A stretch of 64,000 nucleotides of DNA, from contig REEW01000100.1 in NCBI GenBank assembly GCA_007694885.1, positions 1 to 64,000 on the forward strand, given 5' to 3'. Under the pieces are notes generated by a model, which was not told the DNA's origin, ran no database searches, and was given only the letters and a program-made list of their open reading frames with translations. Position 1 is the first letter of the stretch. Each line of letters starts with the position of its first letter. The position numbers and the translations under genes were made by a program. Of this stretch, positions 48,855 through 58,630 are shown piece after piece. The DNA is from Wenzhouxiangella sp. (GTDB taxonomy: Bacteria; Pseudomonadota; Gammaproteobacteria; Xanthomonadales; Wenzhouxiangellaceae).

Positions 48855-49871
48855 TCACCTGGCCACCAGGTACTCGGCAATCTGGATCGCATTCAGCGCC
48901 GCGCCCTTGCGCACGTTGTCAGCGACCACCCATAGATTCAGCCCTTTGGGATGGGACAGATCCTGCCGGACTCGCCCGACACAGACCGCGTCCTTGCCGG
49001 CGGCATGCGTCATCGGCGTTACGCATTCGGGCTCGGCAACCAGTTTGAGGCCCGGCGCTGCAGCGAGCAGCCTGCGCACCTCGACAAGATCGAAAGCTTC
49101 CCGGGTCTCGAGATGGATGGCTTCGCCGTGGCCGATGAATACCGGCACACGAACTGCGGTGGCGTTGACGGCGATATCGGCGTCATCGAAGATGCGCCGG
49201 GTTTCCCGGTGCATCTTCATTTCTTCCCTGGTGTAACCGTTGTCCTCGAAAACATCGATTTCCGGAATGACGTTGAACGCGATCGGAACCTTGAACGCCT
49301 TGGGCTCAGGATCCCGGAAATTGAAGCGATCGGCGCTCTGCTGGCCAAGCTCCATCATGGCGCTCTTGCCTGCACCGGATACGGATTGATAGGTCGCCAC
49401 GTTGATGCGCGCGATTCCGTAGCGACGATGGATCGGAGCGAGCGCGACAAGCATCTGGATGGTCGAGCAGTTGGGGTTGGCAATGATCCCGCCGCCGGCA
49501 AAATCATCGAGCACGGAGCCGTTGACCTCCGGAACCACCAGGGGAACGTCCGGATCCAGACGAAAATGCGAGGTGTTGTCGATCACCGTACAGCCGGCAT
49601 TGGCCGCGCGCGGCGCATGCTCGGCCGAGACCGACCCGCCCGCCGAGAACAGGGCAAAATCCCAGCCGCTGAAGTCGAAGGTCGCAAGATCGTCGACGAC
49701 CAGGGATTTTCGGCCAAAACTCACCTCACGCCCAACCGAGCGGCTGCTGGCCAGGGCGGCGAGGTCGGCGATCGGGAATTTACGCTCGGCCAGGATCTCG
49801 AGCATGGCTTCACCAACGGCACCGGTGGCACCGACCACGGCGACGCGATAGCCGTCTTTGCGGGTTGTCAT
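48855..49871 (-). CDS. asd: Aspartate-semialdehyde dehydrogenase
   Basis: VAVVGATGAVGEAMLEIL, NPNCSTIQMLVALAPIH, TYQSVSGAGKSAM. Confidence 0.96.
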   Translation of the reverse strand: MTTRKDGYRVAVVGATGAVGEAMLEILAERKFPIADLAALASSRSVGREVSFGRKSLVVDDLATFDFSGWDFALFSAGGSVSAEHAPRAANAGCTVIDNTSHFRLDPDVPLVVPEVNGSVLDDFAGGGIIANPNCSTIQMLVALAPIHRRYGIARINVATYQSVSGAGKSAMMELGQQSADRFNFRDPEPKAFKVPIAFNVIPEIDVFEDNGYTREEMKMHRETRRIFDDADIAVNATAVRVPVFIGHGEAIHLETREAFDLVEVRRLLAAAPGLKLVAEPECVTPMTHAAGKDAVCVGRVRQDLSHPKGLNLWVVADNVRKGAALNAIQIAEYLVAR

Positions 49872-49905
49872 GGGTGGACCTCGGGTCGGGTTCAGTAAAG
49901 GGACT

Positions 49906-49926
49906 GCAGATTAACGCAGATGAACG
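49906..49926. repeat. Partial copy of the 10-bp-periodic motif seen beside aroC
   Basis: GCAGATTAACGCAGATGAACG. Confidence 0.6.
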
Positions 49927-49965
49927 GCAATTGTCGGTGCCGGCGCGGAATGCGACCGATGGCGA

Positions 49966-51057
49966 TCAGGTCGGGATGCGCGGCTGCTGCGGGGCCACGT
50001 CGCCGCACTGGGCCCGATGCAACAGGAAGTGATCCATGATCGTCAGCGCAAGCATGGCCTCGACGATGGGGATGGCGCGGATGCCGACACAGGGATCGTG
50101 TCGACCGGTGGTGATGATCTCGACCGGCTCGCCGGCCGCGTTCACGGTGCGGCCGGGCAGGCGCAGCGAAGAGGTCGGCTTGAAGGCCACCGCGACCTCC
50201 ACCGGCTGGCCGGTGGCGATGCCGCCGAGCACGCCGCCGGCATGGTTGGACTCGAAACCCTCGGGGGTGATCTCGTCGCGGTGCTCCGTGCCCTTCTGGG
50301 CGACCGACCGAAAGCCGGCGCCGACCTCCACCCCCTTGACCGCGTTGATGCTCATCATCGCAGCGGCCAGATCACCGTCGAGCTTGGCATAGACCGGCGC
50401 ACCCAGACCGACCGGCACCCCCGTCGCGCGCGCCTTGACCAGGGCGCCGACCGAGTCACCGGACTTCCACAGACGCTTCATGTAGCTTTCCAGCTGGGCC
50501 ACCTTTTCCGCATCGGGGCAGAAGAAAGGGTTGGTAGGGATCACGGCCGAATCGAAATTCAGGTCGCAAACCTCGTCGCCGAGCTGGGCCAGCCAGCCGG
50601 TGATTTCCACGCCCAGCACCCGTTTCAGGTACTTCCTCGCCAGGGTGGCTGCGGCAACGCGCATGGCAGTTTCCCGGGCCGACGAACGGCCCCCGCCGCG
50701 GTAGTCGCGCAAGCCGTACTTGTGATGATAGGTGTAGTCGGCATGCCCGGGGCGAAATTGCTCGGCGATGCGGCTGTAGTCCTTCGAGCGGGCGTCGGTG
50801 TTGTAGACCACAAGCGCGATCGGCGTGCCCGTGGTCTTGCCCTCGAACACTCCCGAGAGAATCTGTACCTCTTCGGCTTCCTTGCGCTGGGAGGTCCAGC
50901 GACTCTGGCCGGTGGCCCGGCGCATCAGGTCATGGCGGATTTCGTCGGCGCTGATCTCCAGCCCGGGCGGGAAGCCGTCGATCACGCAGCCAATCGCCGG
51001 CCCGTGACTTTCGCCGAACGTGGTTACGCAGAGAACGCGGCCGAAGGTATTGCTCAT
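49966..51057 (-). CDS. aroC: Chorismate synthase
   Basis: [61 protein letters not shown]. Confidence 0.97.
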   Translation of the reverse strand: MSNTFGRVLCVTTFGESHGPAIGCVIDGFPPGLEISADEIRHDLMRRATGQSRWTSQRKEAEEVQILSGVFEGKTTGTPIALVVYNTDARSKDYSRIAEQFRPGHADYTYHHKYGLRDYRGGGRSSARETAMRVAAATLARKYLKRVLGVEITGWLAQLGDEVCDLNFDSAVIPTNPFFCPDAEKVAQLESYMKRLWKSGDSVGALVKARATGVPVGLGAPVYAKLDGDLAAAMMSINAVKGVEVGAGFRSVAQKGTEHRDEITPEGFESNHAGGVLGGIATGQPVEVAVAFKPTSSLRLPGRTVNAAGEPVEIITTGRHDPCVGIRAIPIVEAMLALTIMDHFLLHRAQCGDVAPQQPRIPT

Positions 51058-51078
51058 CGGAGCACTCCAGGGCTGGAA

Positions 51079-51229
51079 GGGAACCGCGGATGAACGCAGA
51101 TGAACGCAGACAAGAAACCTCGAGAAAAACAGACTGCAAGGTTCCCGGCATCGCCTGCTTTCGGCGCCGAGCGACGCGGGCCACCGGGCCGCTTCAATCT
51201 GCGTTCATCTGCGTTCATCCGCGGTTCCC
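51079..51229. repeat. Perfect 32-bp inverted repeat with 87-bp spacer
   Basis: GGGAACCGCGGATGAACGCAGATGAACGCAGA at 51079-51110; exact reverse complement at 51198-51229. Confidence 0.95.
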
Positions 51230-51249
51230 CGTCATTGGACAATCCCGAT

Positions 51250-52845
51250 TCAGAGATTGGAGTAGTTGGGCCCCGAGCCGCCCTCGGGCGTCACCCAGTT
51301 GATCACCTGGTAGGGGTCGGCGATATCACAGGTCTTGCAGTGCACGCAGTTGGCCGCGTTGATCTGGATGCGCTTGCCGTTCTCGTCTTCGACTTTCTCG
51401 TAGACGTTGGCCGGGCAGAAACGTGTGCACGGATTACCGAACTCGGACTCGCACCTGCTGAAACACACGTCCGGGTCGATGATCTTCAGGTGAACGGGCT
51501 GGTCCTCGTCGTGCTCGGTCGAGGCAAAGTAGACCGAGGCCAGTCGATCGCGCGGCGGAAGGTCGCGCTCGACCCAATCGTAATCGAAGCCGTTCTCGTC
51601 CAGGCGCCGGTACTGCGCATGGTCGGCGTGATTGTGCAGGGTCCGCGGCAGCTTGCCGACCGTAACGGTCTCGACGGCCGCGGTGAACATGCCCCGCCAC
51701 AGGCCTTTCTGGAAGCCGGGCCGGACGTTGCGGACCTTTTTCAGTTCGGCGACAACGTCGGAATTGCGCAGGCGCCGGTCGAAGCCCTCGGCAGACAGGT
51801 TCTCGGCCAGGTGTTCGGCGGCCAGCATGCCCGACTTCAGGGCCTGGTGGGTGCCCTTGATCTTGGGCACGTTGAGCAGGCCGGCCGAATCACCGATCAA
51901 CACGGCGCCCGGCATCTCCACTTTCGGCAAGGACTGGTAACCGCCTTCGACCAGCGCCCGTGCCCCGGCCGACAGGATTTCTCCTCCGTCGAGCAATTCG
52001 TGCATGCTCGGATGATGCTTGAACTGCTGAAAGGCCTCGAACGGCGAAAACCGCGGATCCTGGTAATCCAGGGCACACACGAAACCGACCGCGACACGAT
52101 CCTTGTCCAGGTGGTAGACGAAACTGCCGCCGTAGAGCGCGTTCGGCATGGGCCAGCCCACGCTGTGCTGGATCAGGCCGGGCTGGCCACGACCGGCCGG
52201 CAGTTGCCAGAGTTCTTTCATCCCGATCGCGTAGGTCTGTGGATCGCAATCCTCATCGAGCCCGTACCTGGCAATCGCGCGCTTGCTCAAGTGGCCCCGG
52301 CAGCCTTCGCCGAGCACCGTGACCCGGGCCCGGATTTCAATGCCCTGGACGTAGGCGTCTTTTTCCTGACCCTCGCGGTCCACGCCCATATCGCCAATGA
52401 TGACGCCCTGCACGGCACCGTTTTCGTCATAGCTCAGATCAGCAGCGGCAAAGCCGGGGAACAGATCGACCCCCAGGGCCTCGGCCTTGGGCGCCAGCCA
52501 GGCACAGGTGGCCCCCAGCGAGACGATGTAATTGCCGTGGTTGTTCTGCTGCGGCGGTGTCGGCAATTTGCGCTTGCCGGTTTTGCTCAGCAGCAGGAAC
52601 TCGTCGCGACCGGCCGGCACGCAGATCGGCGGCGGATCCTCGCGCCAGCCCGGGATCAGGCGATCCAGCGGTTCCGGCTCGATGACCGCACCGGACAGGA
52701 TGTGCGCCCCGATTTCCGATGCTTTCTCGATAACGCAGACGTTGAGGTTGTCGGCCAGCTGTTTCAAGCGGATCGCGCAGGCCAATCCTGCCGGTCCGGC
52801 GCCCACCACCACCACGTCGTACTCCATGATTTCACGTTCACTCAT
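51250..52845 (-). CDS. etfD: Electron transfer flavoprotein-ubiquinone oxidoreductase
   Basis: DVVVVGAGPAGLACAIRLKQ, 4Fe-4S ferredoxin C-terminus INAANCVHCKTCDIADPYQVINWVTPEGGSGPNYSNL. Confidence 0.96.
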   Translation of the reverse strand: MSEREIMEYDVVVVGAGPAGLACAIRLKQLADNLNVCVIEKASEIGAHILSGAVIEPEPLDRLIPGWREDPPPICVPAGRDEFLLLSKTGKRKLPTPPQQNNHGNYIVSLGATCAWLAPKAEALGVDLFPGFAAADLSYDENGAVQGVIIGDMGVDREGQEKDAYVQGIEIRARVTVLGEGCRGHLSKRAIARYGLDEDCDPQTYAIGMKELWQLPAGRGQPGLIQHSVGWPMPNALYGGSFVYHLDKDRVAVGFVCALDYQDPRFSPFEAFQQFKHHPSMHELLDGGEILSAGARALVEGGYQSLPKVEMPGAVLIGDSAGLLNVPKIKGTHQALKSGMLAAEHLAENLSAEGFDRRLRNSDVVAELKKVRNVRPGFQKGLWRGMFTAAVETVTVGKLPRTLHNHADHAQYRRLDENGFDYDWVERDLPPRDRLASVYFASTEHDEDQPVHLKIIDPDVCFSRCESEFGNPCTRFCPANVYEKVEDENGKRIQINAANCVHCKTCDIADPYQVINWVTPEGGSGPNYSNL

Positions 52846-52908
52846 CGATTCGAACGTCCTGATCGGTTTCCTGAGAGATAATTTGTCCGGACATATTACC
52901 GGTTTTCG

Positions 52909-53541
52909 TCATTCGCCGGGGCCGTTTGCTTCCAGCCACTGCTTGACTTCCGGCCAGATGGCTTCGAGCATGTACGGCTGGGCCGCTTCGCCCGGATGGA
53001 TGCCGTCGCTCATCATCATACCGGGCCGGTCGAACAGATTCTCGAGGAAAAACGGCAGCAGCAGGGCCTCGTGACGTGCCGCCAGTTCCGGATAGAGCCC
53101 CTCGAAGCGGTCAAGATACGCCGCGCCCAGATTGGCCGGCAGACGGATTTGCATGAGCGCCACATCGATGCCGGCTTCGCGGGCCTTGACGATCATCTCT
53201 TCGAGATTGGACGCCAGCTGGGCCGGGTTGAGGGCGCGCAGGCCGTCATTGCCGCCCAGAATGATCAGCAGCCAGTTCGGCGAGTACTGCTCGATCAAGC
53301 CGGGCAGACGCCGCACACCGCCGGCAGAGGTCTCGCCGGAAATGCTGGCGTTGACGACCGTGTAGTCGCCACCCAGCCGCTCCGACAGCAACGCCGCCCA
53401 GCCGGCTTCACGCGGCATGTTATAAGCGTCTGACAGACTGTCGCCGACGATCAGCAGCGTATTTGCCTGCGCGCTCTGGGCCGCCATGGCGCTGCCAAAC
53501 AGCAGCAACCAACAACCCATTACAAGAATTCTTGCATTCAT
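52909..53541 (-). CDS. tesA: Arylesterase / lysophospholipase (TesA-type SGNH hydrolase)
   Basis: Signal peptide; LLIVGDSLSDAYNMPREAGWAALL, LGGNDGLR, DGIHPGEAAQPYM. Confidence 0.93.
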   Translation of the reverse strand: MNARILVMGCWLLLFGSAMAAQSAQANTLLIVGDSLSDAYNMPREAGWAALLSERLGGDYTVVNASISGETSAGGVRRLPGLIEQYSPNWLLIILGGNDGLRALNPAQLASNLEEMIVKAREAGIDVALMQIRLPANLGAAYLDRFEGLYPELAARHEALLLPFFLENLFDRPGMMMSDGIHPGEAAQPYMLEAIWPEVKQWLEANGPGE

Positions 53542-54277
53542 GAACGATTCCAGTTCCTCGATTCTGAGCTGCCGCCGGGTCGGATTCGCGGTTCAGGCGC
53601 CGGGCGGCCACCTCGATATCCTGCACGATATCAGCCTCGACCTGAACGCCGGGGAAACGCTGGCCATCGTCGGCGCTTCGGGATCCGGCAAAACCACCTT
53701 GCTGGGCTTGCTGGCCGGTCTGGAGCAGCCGACTTCCGGTGAGATCTGGCTGGCCGGGTCGCGCCTGAATCATCTTGACGAAAACGAGCGCGCCCGGCTC
53801 CGGCGCCGCAACGTGGGCTTCGTCTTTCAGTCGTTCCATCTGCTGCCGAGCCTCACCGCACTTGAAAACGTCATGCTGGCCCTGGAGATTGCCGGGATCA
53901 CAGATCCGCGCGAACGCGCACTGGCTGCCCTCGACCAGGTCGGCCTGAGTCACAGGCTCAACCACTATCCCCGCCAGATGTCGGGCGGCGAGCAACAACG
54001 CGTGGCCATCGCCCGCGCCTTTTCCGCCGAGCCGACCATCCTGTTTGCCGACGAGCCGTCCGGCAACCTGGACCGCAAAACCGGCCAGGTCGTGGCCGAC
54101 CTGTTGTTCCGGATCAATCGCGAGCTCCGCACCGCCCTGGTACTGGTCACCCATGACCCGAGCCTGGCCCGTCGCTGCGGGCGGGTCGAAGAAATCGAGG
54201 ACGGGCGCTTGATCGGAGCGGGTGAAAAGCAGCACACCGGACGGCTGCAGCTGATCGAGGGCGGCCAGCAACCGTGA
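53540..54277 (+). CDS. ybbA: ABC transporter ATP-binding protein (YbbA/LolD type)
   Basis: GASGSGKTTLLGLLAGLEQPTSG, QMSGGEQQRVAIARAF, ILFADEPSGNLD. Confidence 0.92.
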   Translation: MNDSSSSILSCRRVGFAVQAPGGHLDILHDISLDLNAGETLAIVGASGSGKTTLLGLLAGLEQPTSGEIWLAGSRLNHLDENERARLRRRNVGFVFQSFHLLPSLTALENVMLALEIAGITDPRERALAALDQVGLSHRLNHYPRQMSGGEQQRVAIARAFSAEPTILFADEPSGNLDRKTGQVVADLLFRINRELRTALVLVTHDPSLARRCGRVEEIEDGRLIGAGEKQHTGRLQLIEGGQQP

Positions 54278-56733
54278 ACCCGCTGACCCTGTCGGCCCGC
54301 CTGCTGCTGCGCCAGGGGCGTTCGGGCGCTTTGCTCATTCTCGCAGTGGGGCTGATCGTTGCCACCGCGGCCCTGGTTGCCGTGGGCAGCTTCACCGACC
54401 GGGTCGGACGCGCACTGGAACGCCAGGCCGGCGAGGCACTGGCCGCCGACCTGGTGATCGCGGCCGGCCAGCGCATTCCGCAACGCATCATCGAGCAGGC
54501 CGAAAGTCTGGGCCTGGAAACCGCCGAGACGATCAGCGTCAACACCGCCCTGTTTGTCGGCGACGAGAGCCAGCTTGTCGACGTCAAGGCCGTGGGCCCG
54601 GGCTACCCGCTGCGCGGGCTCTTGCGCCTGGACCTGGGCCGAGGCGACCCGGAGCAGTCGTTGCGGGGCCAGCCCGAACCGGGCACCGCCTGGATGGATC
54701 CGCGTGCCCAGCGCGCACTCGATGCCGACATCGGCGATCAGGCCGAGGTCGGCGTCCTGGTCCTGGACATCAGCGCCATCCTGACCTATGAACCGGACCG
54801 GGCAGGCGCGGGCTTCGGATTTGCGCCTCGCCTGATGGTTCACCTGGACGACCTGAGGGCGAGCGAACTGCTGGGTCCGGGCGCGAGGGCGCGCCACCGG
54901 CTGCTGATGGCCGGTGAGGAGCGGGCACTGCGCGAATTCCGCCAGTGGTTTGGCGAGCAGGGCGAGGAAGGCCAGCGCCTGATCACCGCCGCTGACGCCG
55001 AAGACCAGACCGGAATGGCCCTGACCCAGGCCCGGCGCTTCCTCGGGGTGGCCGCTCTGACCGCCGTGATTCTGGCCGCGATCGCCATCTTGCTGTCGGC
55101 GCTGCGCTTTGCCGCCGCCCAGCGCGACCTGGTCGCGCTGCTCAAGACCTTCGGGGCCAGCTCCAGCCGAATCATGCTGGCCCTGGGCCTGTTGCTCGGC
55201 TACCTGGTTCTGGCGTCGGTCCTGGTCGGGGGTTTGATTGGCTGGGGAGCGCAGGATCTGATTGCGCGCATTCTCGCCGAGGGCCCGGAAACCGCGCTGC
55301 CGCCGGCGCGGATCGCCCCGATCTTCGGGGCCGGCCTGTTTACCGTGTTGTTGGCGGCAGGGTTTGCCCTGCCGCCCTTGATCAGTCTGCGGCGCGTACC
55401 GACGATGCGGATCCTCAATCGTTCCCTGGACACGCGCCCCGGACTGGCCGGCCTGCTTTGGCTGGTTCCGGTCCTGGGTGCGCTCACGATCCCGGTCATC
55501 CAGCTCGGCGATGTCCGCCTGGCCGTCATCGTCCTCGGCGGCAGCGCGGCCCTGGCCGGAACCCTCGCCCTGGCCGGCTGGCTGGCGATGCTGGCCACGG
55601 CAGTCCTGGCTCGCCGGGCCCGGGCGGGCTGGCGTTTCGGTCTGGCCGGCCTCCAGCGCCGGCGCACCGGCGGAATCGTGCAGATCACCGCGCTTGGCCT
55701 GGGCCTGATGTCGCTGCTGCTGCTGGTCGTGGTCCGGGCCGAGTTGCTGGAGCAGTGGCGCGGCAGCCTGCCGCCGGACACGCCGGATCATTTCATCATC
55801 AATATCCAGCCCGACCAGGTCGAGGCCGTGCGCGACAGCCTGGCAGATCAGGGCGCGGCCAACCTGCAGCTGCGCCCCATGGCCAACGTCAATCTGGTCG
55901 CAATCAACGATCAGCCGCCGCCGGCCCACCGCATGGCCGGACAGGTCAATGTCTCCTGGATCGATCGGCTGCCGCCGGCCAACGAGGTGATTGCCGGGGA
56001 GTTCTTTGCGCCCGGTGCGACCGACGAGGTTTCGCTGGCCAGGACCTGGGCGGACAATCTCGGGGTCGAACTCGGCGATGAGCTGAGCTTCGAGTCCGGC
56101 TCGCAGCGTTTCCAGGTCCGCGTGACCAGCATCCGCGAGGTCGACTGGAACTCGTTCAACGTCAACTTCTTCATTTTGCTGACGCCGGACGCGGAATCCT
56201 TTCTTCCTCATCAGCACATCGCCAGTTTCTACCTGGACGATGCGGCCACCGCGGACCTGCGCGAAATCACCCGCGCTTTCCCCAACCTCTCGGTCATCGA
56301 CATCGGCGCCATCATCGAGCGAGTCGGCGAAATCATCGACCAGGTCAGTCGCGCCGCCCAGGTCGTGTTCGGCTTCACCCTGCTGGCCGGGCTGGTCGTC
56401 CTCCTGGCCGCTCTCGAGGCCACCCGTGACGAACGCCGCCAGGAGTCGGCACTGATCCGAACCCTGGGCGCCGACGACGCCATGGTCCGGCGAGGCCTGC
56501 TGGTCGAATACAGCGTCATGGCCATCATCGCGGCCCTGCTGGCCACGCTGGGCTCGGCCCTGACCGGCTGGCTGCTGGCGGCCGAACTGTTCGCTTTCAC
56601 CTATCGGCCGTCACCGCTGTTGTTCGTTCTCGGCTTCGTGGTCGCCGCGGTCCTGGTCATCGGCAGCGGCTGGATCGGCAACCGTTCCGTGCTGTCCACA
56701 CCGCCGGTGCGCATTCTGCGGGCCGGACACTGA
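54274..56733 (+). CDS. ybbP: ABC transporter permease (YbbP/FtsX-like MacB-type)
   Basis: 819 aa, multi-TM with two FtsX regions; ATRDERRQESALIRTLGADDAMVRRGLLVEY; coupled to ybbA. Confidence 0.9.
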   Translation: MNPLTLSARLLLRQGRSGALLILAVGLIVATAALVAVGSFTDRVGRALERQAGEALAADLVIAAGQRIPQRIIEQAESLGLETAETISVNTALFVGDESQLVDVKAVGPGYPLRGLLRLDLGRGDPEQSLRGQPEPGTAWMDPRAQRALDADIGDQAEVGVLVLDISAILTYEPDRAGAGFGFAPRLMVHLDDLRASELLGPGARARHRLLMAGEERALREFRQWFGEQGEEGQRLITAADAEDQTGMALTQARRFLGVAALTAVILAAIAILLSALRFAAAQRDLVALLKTFGASSSRIMLALGLLLGYLVLASVLVGGLIGWGAQDLIARILAEGPETALPPARIAPIFGAGLFTVLLAAGFALPPLISLRRVPTMRILNRSLDTRPGLAGLLWLVPVLGALTIPVIQLGDVRLAVIVLGGSAALAGTLALAGWLAMLATAVLARRARAGWRFGLAGLQRRRTGGIVQITALGLGLMSLLLLVVVRAELLEQWRGSLPPDTPDHFIINIQPDQVEAVRDSLADQGAANLQLRPMANVNLVAINDQPPPAHRMAGQVNVSWIDRLPPANEVIAGEFFAPGATDEVSLARTWADNLGVELGDELSFESGSQRFQVRVTSIREVDWNSFNVNFFILLTPDAESFLPHQHIASFYLDDAATADLREITRAFPNLSVIDIGAIIERVGEIIDQVSRAAQVVFGFTLLAGLVVLLAALEATRDERRQESALIRTLGADDAMVRRGLLVEYSVMAIIAALLATLGSALTGWLLAAELFAFTYRPSPLLFVLGFVVAAVLVIGSGWIGNRSVLSTPPVRILRAGH

Positions 56734-56740
56734 AGCGATC

Positions 56741-58138
56741 TTGGCCAGCCAAGGCACCCCACCGGACCCGCAAGCCGAGCTGATCCTGAAAGGTCACCCG
56801 TGGCGGGTTGCCTGGGAAATGAGCTGGCCTGCGGTGGCCGCAATCACCCTGTTCGGCTTCAACGCGGTGCTGGACGCGGTCTACATCGGCCAGTTGCTTG
56901 GGCAGCAAGCGCTGGCGGGTGCGGTGATGGCCTACCCACTGACCCAGATCACCATGGGTCTGGGCTCGCTGGCCGGCATCGGCGGCGGCGTGGCCTTGTC
57001 GATCGCAATCGGGCGAGGCGACCAGCACACCCTGAGGCGTCTGCCGGGCACCGCCCTGACCATTTCGGCCCTGCTTGCCCTGCTCTATGCGCTGGTCGGT
57101 GGAGGGCTGGCCGAACAATGGGTCTACGCCATGGGCGCGCGCGACGAACTCATCCCGATTGCCGCCAGCTACCTGCGTGCTTCGGCTCTGGGCAGCATTG
57201 GCGCGCTCGCCGGACTCACCCTGAACATGCTGCTGCGCGGCGAGGGCAAGATGAAACTGGCCGCGCTGTACATGGGCGCCGGCCTGCTGGTGAACATGGC
57301 CCTGACCCCGATCCTGATCCTGGTGTTCGATCTGGGCGTGGCCGGCGCCGCCTGGGCGACCAACATCGGCAGCGCCTGCGGCGCCTGGCTGGTCTGGCGC
57401 CGTTACAGGCTGGGACGATCCAGCTACCCGGTTGACGCCGGCTACCTTGGCCTGCCCGGTGCGCTGACCCGGCGCATCGTCAAACTCGGAACACCGGCCA
57501 TGATCATGAGTTCCATGGGCGTTTTGCAGGCCGTGGTGGTGTTCAACGTCATTGCCCGGGTCGGCACCGAGTCCGATATCGCGTTCTACGGCGCGGCCTG
57601 GCGCATCGTGATCTTCATGCTCACGCCGCTGTTTGGCATGATGCGCGCCTTTCAACCCGTGGCCGGGTTCAACTACGGTGCCGATCAGTGGCAGCGGGTG
57701 CAGACCTGTTTCTGGACGTTCGTCAAGGCCGGCGCGCTGATCATCGTGCCGATCTGGGCGCTGATGGCCACGTTCCCGGCCCAGACGCTGTCACTGATGC
57801 TTCCCGGGGTGACGTTCAGCGATCAGGATCTTCATCACTTCCGCACCCTGATCATGCCGCTGCCGCTGCTGCCGCTGGTTTTCACGGCCCTGGCCCTGCT
57901 GCCGGCCATCGAACAGGCCGGCAAGGCCACCCTGGTGTCCGTCTCCCGCCAACTGCTGCTGTACGTGCCGGTGATGCTCATCGTGCCGCCGATCATCGGC
58001 ATCTCGGGGGTCTACTACGGCTCCATGGCGATCGAACTGATCTGCGCGGCCTGGCTGTTGGTGACCGTCCTGCTGGTCTTCCGGCAGCCGCCTTCAGACG
58101 ACCTTCAGGCCATGCGATCGGTTCGACCGAGAACCTGA
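56741..58138 (+). CDS. MATE-family efflux transporter
   Basis: Multi-TM; QALAGAVMAYPLTQITMGLGSLAGIGGGVALSIAIG. TTG start is uncertain. Confidence 0.9.
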   Translation: MASQGTPPDPQAELILKGHPWRVAWEMSWPAVAAITLFGFNAVLDAVYIGQLLGQQALAGAVMAYPLTQITMGLGSLAGIGGGVALSIAIGRGDQHTLRRLPGTALTISALLALLYALVGGGLAEQWVYAMGARDELIPIAASYLRASALGSIGALAGLTLNMLLRGEGKMKLAALYMGAGLLVNMALTPILILVFDLGVAGAAWATNIGSACGAWLVWRRYRLGRSSYPVDAGYLGLPGALTRRIVKLGTPAMIMSSMGVLQAVVVFNVIARVGTESDIAFYGAAWRIVIFMLTPLFGMMRAFQPVAGFNYGADQWQRVQTCFWTFVKAGALIIVPIWALMATFPAQTLSLMLPGVTFSDQDLHHFRTLIMPLPLLPLVFTALALLPAIEQAGKATLVSVSRQLLLYVPVMLIVPPIIGISGVYYGSMAIELICAAWLLVTVLLVFRQPPSDDLQAMRSVRPRT

Positions 58139-58149
58139 TTGGCCGAGAC

Positions 58150-58545
58150 TCAACGCCGCACGTCGCGCCGGATGTCAAAGACGGCGAAAAACTGATCGGG
58201 CTGATCGCCCTCGCGGCGGCCCGGCCGGCTGAGATGAACCCGACCGACGAATCGTCGGTTCTCCTGCAGCGGCATGCGGTACACCAGCAGACCATCGTCG
58301 GTCTCCGGCAAATGGTCATGGCCGATGAGCGTCAGCCAGGGCTGGCCGTTGAGATCGGCCACGGTCACCGGATGCTCGTGCCGTGCAGCGGAAGCCAGAT
58401 CGGTAAAAGCCCCGTTGTAAAACACCGCCTTGCCGCGCTTGTCCAGAGACAGCTCACTCGACAGGCGCTCGCACATCTCATCGGCAAGTTTCAGCGTCTC
58501 GCTGCTCATCAACTCCGATGGCTGAAGTTCGTCTTTGTCTTTCAT
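58150..58545 (-). CDS. Hypothetical protein, 131 aa
   Basis: MKDKDELQPSELMSSETLKLADEMCERLSSELSLDKRGKAVFYNGAFTDL; SD-like GAGGGGAG upstream. Confidence 0.65.
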   Translation of the reverse strand: MKDKDELQPSELMSSETLKLADEMCERLSSELSLDKRGKAVFYNGAFTDLASAARHEHPVTVADLNGQPWLTLIGHDHLPETDDGLLVYRMPLQENRRFVGRVHLSRPGRREGDQPDQFFAVFDIRRDVRR

Positions 58546-58630
58546 GCTCCTCCCCTCTCGAGTCGAATTGCGCCCGGCAGGCCCTGCCCGACATGCTCCA
58601 TTGTCGCGCCAATGGCCACGACCGGACAAG

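Noticed and set aside
53965-56217. 750-aa minus ORF opposite ybbA/ybbP
   Set aside because: Low-complexity Q/R/G-rich translation antisense to a convincing ABC transporter pair.
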